Shown one piece after another: positions 1-6,845 of a DNA stretch of 10,818 nucleotides (its first letter is position 1; every line of letters starts with the position of its first letter). The notes under the pieces are model-generated. The model worked only from the letters and a program-made list of their open reading frames with translations. It did no database searches and was not told the origin of the DNA. The DNA is from CAYHHI01 sp964356335 (GTDB lineage: Bacteria; Arandabacterota; Arandabacteria; Arandabacterales; Arandabacteraceae). The position numbers were made by a program, and so were the translations under genes. The stretch is from NCBI GenBank assembly GCA_964356335.1, contig CAYHHI010000066.1, positions 1-10,818 of the forward strand. Reading direction: 5' to 3'.

Positions 1-2
1 GT

Positions 3-1169
3 ATCCTCAAGGGGGAGCACCACAGGACGGGCAACAAGTGGTGTATCTACCCCATGTACGACTTTGCCCACGGCCTCTCGGATTCAATTGAGCGCGTCAC
101 GCATTCGATGTGCTCGCTGGAGTTCGAGGACCACCGGCCGCTTTATGATTGGTTTCTGGACCAGTTGGGTGTATACCATCCGCGGCAGATCGAGTTCGCC
201 CGCCTTAACCTCACGCATACAATCACGAGCAAACGGAAGCTCCTGGAGCTCGTCGATGGCGGCTATGTGACCGGCTGGGACGATCCTCGCATGCCTACTC
301 TGCGCGCCTTGCGCAGGCGCGGTTATACGCCCGAGTCGATCCGCAGCTTCCTCAAGCGCGTTGGGGTTGCCAAGGCTGATAGTGTTGTGGACGTGGCGTT
401 GCTAGAGCATTGCGTGAGGGAGGATCTCAACAAGCGGGCGCCTAGGGTTATGGCTGTATTGCACCCTCTCAAGGTGACAATCGATAACTACCCTGACGGG
501 AAGGTTGAGGAGCTGGACGCGGTCAATAACCCCGAAGATCCCGGCATGGGGACACGGAAGGTCCCCTTCTCGCGCATCCTATACATTGATAAGGACGACT
601 TCCGCGAGGACCCGCCGAGGAAGTTCTATCGCTTGGCCCCTGGCCGGGAAGTGCGCCTGCGATATGCATACATCGTCAAGTGCACATCTGTGGTAAAGGA
701 TCCGCAAACCGGCGAGGTGATTGAGCTCCATTGTAACTATGATCCATCCTCGCTCGCAAGTGACGCCTCGGGAGGGACGGGCTCGTCGGAGCGCCGGGTC
801 AAGGCAACCATCCACTGGGTATCGGCTGCGCACTCGCATGAGGCTGAGGTGCGGCTTTACGACAGTCTCTTCAGCAAGGCGGACGCCGGTGATGTAGAGG
901 AAGGGGAGGATTGGAAATCCAATCTCAATCCCAATTCGGTCGAGGTCCTCATCGGCTGCCTGATGGAGCCGAGCCTTGCGGCTGCAGCCCGTGGCAGTTG
1001 CTACCAATTTGAGAGGCTTGGGTATTTCTGTGTCGACTCGGTCGATTCATCTGCAGAGAAACCGGTATTCATCCGAACAGTGAGTCTGCGTGATCGGTGG
1101 GCAAGGCTTGAGAAGGCAGAGAAGGGTGAACGGACCCCGACGCAGAAAGCGCCTGAGGACCAGGAGTAG
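3..1169 (+). CDS. glnS: Glutaminyl-tRNA synthetase, C-terminal part (5' end outside window)
   Basis: This enzyme charges tRNA-Gln with glutamine in the cytoplasm (class I aminoacyl-tRNA synthetase). The reading frame is open from the left edge, so only about 388 C-terminal residues are present; E. coli GlnRS has about 554. The first residues include TGNKWCIYPMYDFAH, matching the E. coli stretch that holds Tyr211 and His215 of the active site. HSMCSLEF, LYDWFLDQL and HPRQIEFARLNL follow, as in GlnRS. The KMSKS-equivalent loop reads TITSKRKL, so the Met of the E. coli MSK triplet is Thr here. Next come GWDDPRMPTLRALRRRGY and the helical subdomain, then the two anticodon-binding beta-barrels (about nt 450-1080; AVLHPLKVTIDNYP near the start). 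A charged tail of about 20 residues (EKGERTPTQKAPEDQE) extends the end. The family assignment is secure and distinguishes it from GltX, which lacks the C-terminal barrels. Confidence 0.96.
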   Translation: MLKGEHHRTGNKWCIYPMYDFAHGLSDSIERVTHSMCSLEFEDHRPLYDWFLDQLGVYHPRQIEFARLNLTHTITSKRKLLELVDGGYVTGWDDPRMPTLRALRRRGYTPESIRSFLKRVGVAKADSVVDVALLEHCVREDLNKRAPRVMAVLHPLKVTIDNYPDGKVEELDAVNNPEDPGMGTRKVPFSRILYIDKDDFREDPPRKFYRLAPGREVRLRYAYIVKCTSVVKDPQTGEVIELHCNYDPSSLASDASGGTGSSERRVKATIHWVSAAHSHEAEVRLYDSLFSKADAGDVEEGEDWKSNLNPNSVEVLIGCLMEPSLAAAARGSCYQFERLGYFCVDSVDSSAEKPVFIRTVSLRDRWARLEKAEKGERTPTQKAPEDQE

Positions 1170-1193
1170 TCACCTATTTCGAAGGCGGCAAAC

Positions 1194-2279
1194 ATGCGGC
1201 GCAGAGATTTCAAGTCTCGCATCTTCATGAGGTGGTTAGTACCTGGTTTCCAGTTCACCCTGTTAGGGATCCTCTCAGGTTTGGCGCTCACGATCTGCTC
1301 ATGCCACGCCGGTCCGTCGAGAATCTCCTTATCCCAAGGGCCAGAGGCTTCGATCCCAGGAACCGGGTCTCCGCTCCACACAAACGATGTTGCCGAGGAG
1401 CGGCCGCTCTTCGTCTTTGCCACGATAGGAGATTCCCACATCGCCGTCGGTGGGTCTGCCGATCACAAATACATCAAGGCCTCCGACAAGGGCCCTGAAC
1501 TGCTAGGCAACTATGTGCGAGATATAGACGCGCATGCACCGCATGCAGACTTCGCCGTGCACCTGGGGGACGTCACGGACAAAGGCAAGAAGGACGAATT
1601 TCAGTTGGCGCAAAAGGTCCTGGACAGCCTGGATTGTCCCCTCTATCCGTTGGTCGGCAACCACGATAATTTCCAAAGCGACGACAAGCGCGGGTGGAAG
1701 GACTTCGCACGCCTGGATTCGACAAGATATGCCTTTGACTTCCTCGGGATACATTTCATCGTGATCGACTGCACGGAGAATCCCTATGCACCTGGCGGTG
1801 TGAACTGTGACAGCGTCCAAAGGGAGTGGGTAGCCCGCGACCTGGCTCGCAATCGCGACAAACAGACCATCCTTTTCTCTCATTACAACATGTGGGAGAG
1901 ATTCTGGAATTCTCAGTTCGATACCACCCACCACTACGCCGAGTACAAAGGCATGCGGGAAATGAGGCGGGTACTGGAGAAAGCCGGCAACGTCGTGGCG
2001 GTTATAAACGGCCACGTTCACGCCAACCGGGTTGAGGAACACAACGGCATATATTACATCGACGTCGGCGCAACTCTGGTCGGGCGGCCTTCGATAAGAT
2101 ACTTCTACGTGTATCCAGATAGGATCGAGGTCACGTACGCGTACATCTCCGACGGTGACTTGCGTGATTATGTGGCGAAGCTTGGTGAGCAATGTAGCAA
2201 TTGCTTTAGCCCCAAGGAGGTCACTGATTACGCGGACGGCTCGGTAGCAGACAAAGAGTTTAGGATACCTCTTCGTTGA
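1194..2279 (+). CDS. Exported calcineurin-like metallophosphoesterase (possible lipoprotein)
   Basis: A 361-residue predicted metal-dependent phosphoesterase. All five family motifs are present in order: GDSH (D80, H82), HLGDVTD (D126), GNHD (N156, H157), FSHYN (H230) and NGHVHA (H274, H276). These are the ligands of a dinuclear metal centre, so the enzyme is probably active. The substrate cannot be read from sequence; relatives cleave phosphomonoesters, cyclic nucleotides or phospholipids. The N terminus has a basic stretch (MRRRDFKSRIFMRW), a hydrophobic segment at about 19-34 and then ICSC (C35, C37). The cysteines suggest a weak lipobox, otherwise an uncleaved or SPI-type signal, so it likely acts outside the cytoplasm. 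The ATG at 1194 follows a degenerate AAGGCGG Shine-Dalgarno with 5 nt spacing. It lies 24 nt after glnS and may be co-transcribed with it, but no functional link is evident. Confidence 0.88.
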   Translation: MRRRDFKSRIFMRWLVPGFQFTLLGILSGLALTICSCHAGPSRISLSQGPEASIPGTGSPLHTNDVAEERPLFVFATIGDSHIAVGGSADHKYIKASDKGPELLGNYVRDIDAHAPHADFAVHLGDVTDKGKKDEFQLAQKVLDSLDCPLYPLVGNHDNFQSDDKRGWKDFARLDSTRYAFDFLGIHFIVIDCTENPYAPGGVNCDSVQREWVARDLARNRDKQTILFSHYNMWERFWNSQFDTTHHYAEYKGMREMRRVLEKAGNVVAVINGHVHANRVEEHNGIYYIDVGATLVGRPSIRYFYVYPDRIEVTYAYISDGDLRDYVAKLGEQCSNCFSPKEVTDYADGSVADKEFRIPLR

Positions 2280-2347
2280 GATTCGATCAGACAGTCATTG
2301 AAAACCATCTTCCTGCTTCCTGCGTGGTGCCTCCGAGTAGGCCCGTT

Positions 2348-3637
2348 CTACTTGTCGGATGTCCAGGCGAAGGCGCGGACGCCTATGACGAAGAAGGCGA
2401 CGCCGACGCCGAGGAGGATGCCGCAGGGGAGAAGCATCTCAGTGAAAGAGAATCGCCTCCATATTGCGCCTTCCATGGCAAGGATCGACCATTTGACCGG
2501 ACTGAAGTGGCTCAGACTGCGCATCCATGACGGCATGATGAAGTAGGGAATCATTCCTCCCCCCAGCATAGAGAAAACGAGCAGCACGGCCCATCCAATG
2601 CCGGATGCAGCCTCCTGCGTCTTCCCCAGGACGGACAGGAGCATCATCAGTCCAACGAAGCTGAGCGCGCCGGAAACGACGGCGACTGCGAGCATCGAGA
2701 AGGAGGTGGGGTGCACGCCAAAGGCGAAAAATGCCAAGGTGAGGAGGGCAACCGAAAGAGAAACGGCCGCGATGAAACATGCAAGGGCCTTGCCAGCTAG
2801 GATGTGCCACCGGCTGATGGGTGCCACTTGAAGTCGCAGGAGAGTGCCTCTTGTGCGTTCACCCACGATTGAGATACCAAAGGCTGCCGTGACGCCTATG
2901 AAACCCCAGATAATGCCTTGAGGGAACGTAATCGCATAGGCATTGCTCGGTCCAAATCTCGCGACACTGACGTCCACCTTGTCTATGACGATGGGCTGGA
3001 TGTTGGTAGCCCCGCCCTCGGCGGCGTTTCCAGGCGCTGCCGAGGATTCAGGGAGCCCTGCGTAGAACTGGTCAAGGGCTGAAAAGAGACGCTCGAGATT
3101 CTGCCGAACCGACGGTGGCACCGACGGTGCTTCTGTCAGGGAAGTCCTGGCACCTTCTATGTTCTCGCGTTGAGCCTTCCGGTTGGAGAAGAGATCCTGA
3201 TAGCGCTTGGAAGCGTACTTCATCAGGACACCCTCGAGCATTCCCGCCTCAGCCCTGCGCACAGGATCGACTCCAAGTTCGACTTCTGGGGGAGCACCCC
3301 AGAACATGTGCTTGGAGGCCTCGCCGAAGCCAGGCTTGATGACAAGATATGCTATGGCTTTGCCACGACGCACGCCATCGACTGCCTGTGAGCGTGAGGT
3401 CAGACGGACTTCAATCTCCGGTGCTGAGCCAAGGGTGTCCAGGAAAGCACGCGATCCGGCCGAGCCATCCTCATCTACAACCATAATTGGAATCGCATTG
3501 GTAGCCTTACCACCTCCAAACATCGTTCCGAAGAGCACAGCAATAATCAGCGGGAAGAAGAAGGTAAAGAAGAATCCTGCCTTATTTCGAATGAGAAGCC
3601 GCAAGTCCTTTAGAGCCAGTGCTAAGATTTCTCGCAT
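2348..3637 (-). CDS. ABC-2 type transporter permease
   Basis: A 429-residue membrane subunit of an ABC exporter of the ABC-2 (DrrB/YhhJ-like) type. The N terminus (MREILALALKDLRLLIRNK) is the usual cytoplasmic amphipathic start. A first membrane segment follows (FFFTFFFPLIIAVLFG, about 23-40), then a large external domain to about residue 235. The C-terminal half has about five more membrane segments, including IIWGFIGVTAAFGISIV, the cytoplasmic loop ERTRGTLLRLQVAPISRW typical of ABC-2 permeases, and a final helix before the SDK terminus. The ATG is preceded by GAGGGA on the minus strand. The start codon overlaps the stop of the upstream ATPase by one base (TGATG), so translation is probably coupled. 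Substrate unknown; relatives export drugs, lipids or polysaccharides. The gene converges on the phosphoesterase, and I see no convincing terminator in the 68 nt between them. Confidence 0.93.
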   Translation of the reverse strand: MREILALALKDLRLLIRNKAGFFFTFFFPLIIAVLFGTMFGGGKATNAIPIMVVDEDGSAGSRAFLDTLGSAPEIEVRLTSRSQAVDGVRRGKAIAYLVIKPGFGEASKHMFWGAPPEVELGVDPVRRAEAGMLEGVLMKYASKRYQDLFSNRKAQRENIEGARTSLTEAPSVPPSVRQNLERLFSALDQFYAGLPESSAAPGNAAEGGATNIQPIVIDKVDVSVARFGPSNAYAITFPQGIIWGFIGVTAAFGISIVGERTRGTLLRLQVAPISRWHILAGKALACFIAAVSLSVALLTLAFFAFGVHPTSFSMLAVAVVSGALSFVGLMMLLSVLGKTQEAASGIGWAVLLVFSMLGGGMIPYFIMPSWMRSLSHFSPVKWSILAMEGAIWRRFSFTEMLLPCGILLGVGVAFFVIGVRAFAWTSDK

Positions 3638-4485
3638 CAGCTGTCCCTCAGATGCCTTCCCGTAAGATTGAGGAATACACCCTCAAGATTGGGCCTTTCC
3701 ACTCTGAGCCGGACGAGGCGCGCTCCCTGCTGGAGTTTGGCCAGCTCGCTCATTGGGTCATCTGTCTCAATGCGGATCTCACGGTCACGGCGTTCAGCCA
3801 CGATCATAGTCTTGCCTCCGTGGGCGGTGATAAGGTTGTCAACCGTATCGAGGGCCAGGAGTTTCCCGTGATCCATGATGCCGACTCGGTCACAAAGCCG
3901 CTCGGCCTCTTCCATGTAATGTGTCGTGTAAATGACGGTCCGGCCATCTTTGCGCAGGTTGTTGATGTTCTCGAAGATGGCATTACGCGATTGGGGATCA
4001 ACCCCGACTGTCGGCTCGTCAAGCAAGAGGATGGGTGGGTCGTGAACCAATGCGATCGCCAGGTTGAGCCTCCGCTTCATGCCGCCGGAATAGGTTCCCG
4101 CGTGGTCGCGGCGGCGATCCGAGAGCTGAACAAAGTCAAGCGCCCGAGCGACGCGATCCGTGAGGCTCTGCCCACTCATGCCCTGCATTCTCCCGAAGAA
4201 CCTCAGATTCTCCTCGCCAGAGAGTTCCTCATAGATTGCCAGGGTCTGCGGAGCCACGCCAATCTTCGCGCGGGCTTCTCTCGACGAAGGCGGACCTAAA
4301 TCGGCCAACATTACCGAGCCAGAGTCGGGCTTGAGGATGCCGATCGCCAGGTTCACAGTGGTGGTCTTGCCTGCACCATTAGGCCCCAAAAGGCCAAATA
4401 CCTCGCCCGCATCGATCTCGATCGATAGGTCGTCGACGGCAACGATGGAGCCGAATCTCTTGCTAAGATTGCAAAGGCTTATCAT
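3637..4485 (-). CDS. ABC transporter ATP-binding protein (DrrA/YbhF type)
   Basis: A 282-residue cytoplasmic ATPase that powers the adjacent permease. It has the complete nucleotide-binding domain: Walker A GPNGAGKTTT (about residues 33-42), Q-loop GVAPQTLAIYEELSGEENL, signature YSGGMKRRLNLA, Walker B ILLLDEPTVGVDPQSRN and H-loop VIYTTHYMEEAE. The C-terminal LEGVFLNLTGRHLRD is characteristic of the DrrA/NodI/YbhF branch that partners ABC-2 permeases. I chose the ATG at 4485 (MISLCNLSKRFG). An in-frame TTG at 4494 would add three residues. Neither has a Shine-Dalgarno. A good -10 element (4496-4501) puts the predicted transcript start only a few bases before the ATG, so the message may be nearly leaderless. 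First gene of a two-gene operon; no regulator is adjacent. Confidence 0.95.
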   Translation of the reverse strand: MISLCNLSKRFGSIVAVDDLSIEIDAGEVFGLLGPNGAGKTTTVNLAIGILKPDSGSVMLADLGPPSSREARAKIGVAPQTLAIYEELSGEENLRFFGRMQGMSGQSLTDRVARALDFVQLSDRRRDHAGTYSGGMKRRLNLAIALVHDPPILLLDEPTVGVDPQSRNAIFENINNLRKDGRTVIYTTHYMEEAERLCDRVGIMDHGKLLALDTVDNLITAHGGKTMIVAERRDREIRIETDDPMSELAKLQQGARLVRLRVERPNLEGVFLNLTGRHLRDS

Positions 4486-4495
4486 CGCGATCAAG

Positions 4496-4524
4496 AGTAT
4501 AACTCAAGCACCATTCGAGAACAA
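4496..4524 (-). promoter_or_regulatory. Promoter of the ABC exporter operon (possibly leaderless)
   Basis: On the minus strand, TTGTTC (4519-4524) and TATACT (4496-4501) are separated by 17 nt. The -10 matches the sigma70 consensus at 5 of 6 positions, the -35 at 3 of 6. Transcription would start near 4488-4490, only about 3-5 nt before the ATG at 4485. That fits the absence of a ribosome-binding site. Predicted from sequence only. Confidence 0.5.
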
Positions 4525-4597
4525 GTGTTTAACGGAAGCGAGGAATCCCCCCACACTTTCTGTTGCATGATCCCCCGCGCAGGGAGACATTTAGAGC

Positions 4598-4626
4598 TTG
4601 ACACTCGCGCCCACACATGGTAACAT
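4598..4626 (+). promoter_or_regulatory. Sigma70-type promoter of the six-gene export cluster
   Basis: TTGACA (4598-4603, a perfect -35) is followed by exactly 17 nt and TAACAT (4621-4626, 4 of 6 matches to the -10 consensus). Transcription would start near 4633, leaving a 5' leader of about 87 nt before the GTG at 4720. It is the best promoter I see in the window and faces the cluster. Confidence 0.6.
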
Positions 4627-4687
4627 CCCTATCGTTCGCACGGAGGCGGCGAGAAGAATTCGGATCCATTTACGGAGGGGTTTAGTT

Positions 4688-4735
4688 TTGTCCGAGCGAC
4701 AGGAGGGCCGGAACCAACTGTGCGAAGCTGGATGA
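4688..4735 (+). CDS. Possible 15-residue leader peptide upstream of A
   Basis: A TTG start at 4688 is preceded by GGAGGGG (4674-4680) at 7 nt and opens a frame for MSERQEGRNQLCEAG. Its TGA (4733-4735) overlaps the ATG at 4732 in ATGA fashion; that ATG is codon 5 of protein A. This could be a translated leader coupling into A, or chance. It is the weakest gene call here, given mainly because it bears on where A starts. Confidence 0.15.
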   Translation: MSERQEGRNQLCEAG

Positions 4736-5244
4736 TCCTCGTTGTACTCTGTGTGCTGGCCTGCTGGGTGGAATTAGCGTCCTCTGAGCCGCGCGTTTTG
4801 GGCCATGGGGGGCGTGCCGCGCGTATCCGTGATGACATTCCGCCTGACGTACCTCTGGTTATCCTTTCCCAAGAAGGCATACACTTTGATGTTGACGGAC
4901 CGCCCGGAGCTTATGACGCGGACGCTTCAGTTCATGTTTCCGTGCGGTGTAATTCCGGGAACTGGGCGTTACTCTGTTGTGCAGGGCCACTGGTCAGCGA
5001 AGGAGGGAGCATTCCTCCAGAGAGGATTCTTCTTGATCAGGTCTGTGTGGGTCAGATCGCTGACCAAAGTGCCGGGCAGGAATACCAGTCGATGGAGCAA
5101 CCTCGAGTTGTTGCACAGGGTGGGTTCACCGGTCCGGGACCTATCGAGGTAGCTGAGGTTGGCTTCAGGCTTATGACAACTTGGGACGACACTCCAGGCA
5201 CGTATGCGGGGTCGATAATATTCACTCATTTGGTCAACCCATGA
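4720..5244 (+). CDS. Small exported WxL-like beta protein A (candidate surface subunit)
   Basis: A 174-residue protein of no named family that I can assign securely. A signal sequence (MRSWMILVVLCVLACWVELASS) is evident. Cleavage may follow S22, or C15 in VLAC could be a lipobox cysteine. The mature part is predicted mostly beta. Its core, IHFDV...GAYDADASVHVSVRCNSGNWALLCC (about 54-87), contains W82-A-L84. The C terminus, YAGSIIFTHLVNP, ends at the stop with the spacing Y-x3-I-x7-P. Both features recall WxL-domain proteins, although the second Trp is replaced (F). Four mature cysteines (77, 86, 87, 109) could form disulfides. The GTG at 4720 follows AGGAGGG (4701-4707) at a rather long 12 nt; ATG 4732 is the alternative but would remove the basic residue of the signal. 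It is paralogous to B, which it overlaps by ATGA. Role as a structural or surface subunit is inferred. Confidence 0.8.
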   Translation: MRSWMILVVLCVLACWVELASSEPRVLGHGGRAARIRDDIPPDVPLVILSQEGIHFDVDGPPGAYDADASVHVSVRCNSGNWALLCCAGPLVSEGGSIPPERILLDQVCVGQIADQSAGQEYQSMEQPRVVAQGGFTGPGPIEVAEVGFRLMTTWDDTPGTYAGSIIFTHLVNP

Positions 5245-5894
5245 ATATTGCGAGCAATAGGATCGTGCTGATGTACCGGATTCTCCTGATGCTTAGTGTT
5301 CCTGTGATCTTCACTGCTCCATGCCTGGCTGCGGACATGGGTAAGAGGCCCTCAATCCAGACGTACTGGGAAGCGAATGGTAATGGTAATGGACCCGCAT
5401 TAAGCGTAACGGCATCGATTGAGCCTTGCGTGCTGCTCAGTGTGGTAACAAGACCAGCGGGGAGATTGGGGCAGGTGCCCGGGGACATGGGCTTGTCGGT
5501 TTCGCCAATCGATCCTGTAGGAGGGCGAACACTTGTGATTCGTTTCCAGGCTACGGCAGGGCCAGGCCTTTATGATGCAGATAGGGAGGTAGTTGTGAGG
5601 GTCCGTTCGAACTCCGCCTCATGGACGCTTACTGCGGAGGCGACGCCACTTGTAGGCAAGAATGGCTCGATCCCAAGAGAGCAAGTATTCGTGGGCAGTG
5701 ATTACATGGATCCAAAGGTGGATAAAGGTGGGGGTGCGGGGTTCGAAGGCCTCGGTTCAAGCGTGGTGGTGGCCAAGGGTTCAAAGACTGGAATGAGTGA
5801 CATACCTCTTAAATTCAAGCTTAAGGCTGTTTCTAAAGACCGGGCGGGATTCTACAAAGGCTTTATCTGTCTTAGCTATCTGGCTGCGCCTTAG
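5241..5894 (+). CDS. Small exported WxL-like beta protein B, paralogue of A
   Basis: A 217-residue predicted exported protein. The ATG at 5241 overlaps the stop of A (ATGA), suggesting translational coupling; ATG 5271 is an alternative and an upstream in-frame start at 5181 would lie inside A. The signal peptide runs to about A30 (ILLMLSVPVIFTAPCLA). After a low-complexity NGNGNG spacer (46-51) comes LSVTASIEPCVLLSV, then a core LYDADREVVVRVRSNSASW (110-128) continuing TLTAEATPL. It aligns with A at YDAD, the SNS/NSG turn, W-x-L (W128-T-L130), PLV and GSIP. The last 13 residues, YKGFICLSYLAAP, keep the Y-x3-I-x7-P pattern of A and D. C63 and C210 may pair. The layout resembles beta-sandwich surface proteins of the WxL type or, more loosely, spore-coat-U/pilin-like subunits. 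Function is inferred. Confidence 0.82.
   Translation: MNIASNRIVLMYRILLMLSVPVIFTAPCLAADMGKRPSIQTYWEANGNGNGPALSVTASIEPCVLLSVVTRPAGRLGQVPGDMGLSVSPIDPVGGRTLVIRFQATAGPGLYDADREVVVRVRSNSASWTLTAEATPLVGKNGSIPREQVFVGSDYMDPKVDKGGGAGFEGLGSSVVVAKGSKTGMSDIPLKFKLKAVSKDRAGFYKGFICLSYLAAP
5376..5392 (+). repeat. Short tandem repeat (TAATGG-like) inside B
   Basis: Nearly three copies of TAATGG (AATGG-TAATGG-TAATGG) encode the Asn-Gly spacer NGNGNG between the signal peptide and the first beta region of B. Being in frame in 6-base steps, copy changes would lengthen or shorten a linker without breaking the gene. Confidence 0.55.
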
Positions 5895-5907
5895 AATCGT
5901 TGAGGAT

Positions 5908-6729
5908 ATGTGGAGATCAGCATGTGGGTGGTTTGCGAGGCGATTGTACCTGGCGGTTTGTCTGGTGACTGCCTGCAGTTCTGTGGATTGTTTGGCGGTC
6001 GTTTCGGTGGGAGTAGCCCCTCCAATAATGGAAATCTCGGTCCCTCAAGGCGGGGTCAGAGTGATGGATGTTCAAGTTTATAATCAAGGAGATAGTCCCG
6101 TTGACATAAGGGGGTATCTTCATGGCATCGAGCTGAGTACCGACGGCACTCCTTTACCCATCGAAGCGGACCGATCTGATTGGTCTTGTGCTCGCTGGAT
6201 AACACTGGATAAGGCCAAGTTTCAGCTTGGCCCCAACCAAACACAGACTGTGCATGCCACAATGAGAGTGCCCATGGGGATCACGGGTGGCAGATATGCC
6301 GTCATAATGTTTGAGGCCGCACCGGTCAAGTCACATCTAACGCCCTACGAAGTGGCTGTGAGCACTCGCGTAGGATCAATCGTGATGCAGAGCGTGCCCC
6401 ATACGTTAGTCAAGAAGGGCGAAGTCGCGAGCTTCGACGTTTCAAACTCTGAAGAGAAAGCTGTGGGGTTTGCCGTTCTGTTTCGCAATACCGGCAATGT
6501 GCATGTAAGAGCCAAGGGGTACGTGCTTATAAGAAACGGTGAGGGAAGGATCGCGGATCGGATTCCCCTCCGCACGGATACGGGGACTGTATTGCCGGGT
6601 GGCATGAGGGAGTTCGAGGCCACGTGGTCCAATCTGCGAAAAATGCACGGTGGTGACTACACGGCAGAAGTCAGAGTTGATTATGGTGGGACGCGAGCAG
6701 CCTCAGATACTGCTAGCTTCCATCTTTAA
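5908..6729 (+). CDS. Exported two-domain beta-sandwich protein C (DUF916/WxL-interacting-like)
   Basis: A 273-residue exported protein. I chose ATG 5908, preceded by TTGAGGA and 13 nt after B; the longer in-frame start at 5797 lies inside B. The signal covers about residues 1-30 (RRLYLAVCLVTACSS...CLA). C23 in VTAC would fit a lipobox, otherwise cleavage is after CLA. Domain 1 (about 32-136) begins VSVGVAPPIMEISVPQGG. It continues with VQVYNQGDSPVDI, WSCARWITLDKAKFQLGPNQ and GGRYAVIMFE, the pattern of DUF916 (WxL-interacting protein peptidoglycan-binding domain) or COG1470-type sandwiches. Domain 2 (about 145-273) has FRNTGNVHVRAKGYVLIR, VLPGGMREFEA and GGDYTAEVRVDYGG. The same two-domain unit occurs twice in E. 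Unlike Gram-positive WxL-interacting proteins it has no C-terminal membrane anchor. A PapD-like chaperone role is a possible alternative. Confidence 0.85.
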   Translation: MWRSACGWFARRLYLAVCLVTACSSVDCLAVVSVGVAPPIMEISVPQGGVRVMDVQVYNQGDSPVDIRGYLHGIELSTDGTPLPIEADRSDWSCARWITLDKAKFQLGPNQTQTVHATMRVPMGITGGRYAVIMFEAAPVKSHLTPYEVAVSTRVGSIVMQSVPHTLVKKGEVASFDVSNSEEKAVGFAVLFRNTGNVHVRAKGYVLIRNGEGRIADRIPLRTDTGTVLPGGMREFEATWSNLRKMHGGDYTAEVRVDYGGTRAASDTASFHL

Positions 6730-6831
6730 GGAGACCGATAGTGGGGGGTGCTGTTCTCACAGTCGGAGAATCGAGAAGTTGCGGATTCTGGTGCTCAGAT
6801 GCGTTCTGAAGCCAGAAAATCAAGAAGCGGA

Positions 6832-6840
6832 AGGTGGTGA
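6832..6840 (+). promoter_or_regulatory. Ribosome-binding site that sets the start of D
   Basis: AGGTGGTGA differs at one base from AGGAGGTGA and lies 5 nt before the ATG at 6846. It favours that ATG over the in-frame GTGs at 6834 and 6837, which fall inside it. Confidence 0.65.
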
Positions 6841-6845
6841 AAGAG

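Noticed and set aside
1503..2192. Long open frame on the - strand across the metallophosphoesterase
   Set aside because: Antisense to a gene with five intact catalytic motifs; typical of open antisense frames in GC-rich DNA.
2280..2347. Possible shared terminator between the convergent phosphoesterase and permease
   Set aside because: Only a 4-bp GCCT/AGGC stem and a 7-bp direct repeat (TTCCTGC twice) are visible, without a T-tract on either strand.
3619..4299. Long open frame on the + strand across the ABC ATPase
   Set aside because: It lies entirely antisense to a gene with every ABC motif intact, has no ribosome-binding site of note and no recognisable domain.
2348..4485. ABC exporter as part of the A-F system
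   Set aside because: It is divergently transcribed, of a very common type, and nothing in its sequence ties it to the export of A-F proteins, which already have Sec-type signals.
4656..4667. GAATTCGGATCC, adjacent EcoRI and BamHI sites like a cloning linker
   Set aside because: No vector-like sequence flanks it and the surrounding region reads as a continuous promoter and leader, so it is best taken as chance.
4720..5894. A and B as classical type IV pilins feeding a type IV pilus secretin
   Set aside because: Their N termini are ordinary signal peptides without the prepilin G/F-T-L-x-E cleavage site and conserved long hydrophobic N-terminal helix.
6735..6766. Imperfect hairpin CCGA...GTG / CAC...TCGG after C
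   Set aside because: Short stem with an internal loop, a 14-nt loop and no T-tract; not a credible terminator, though a weak processing or attenuation structure cannot be excluded.
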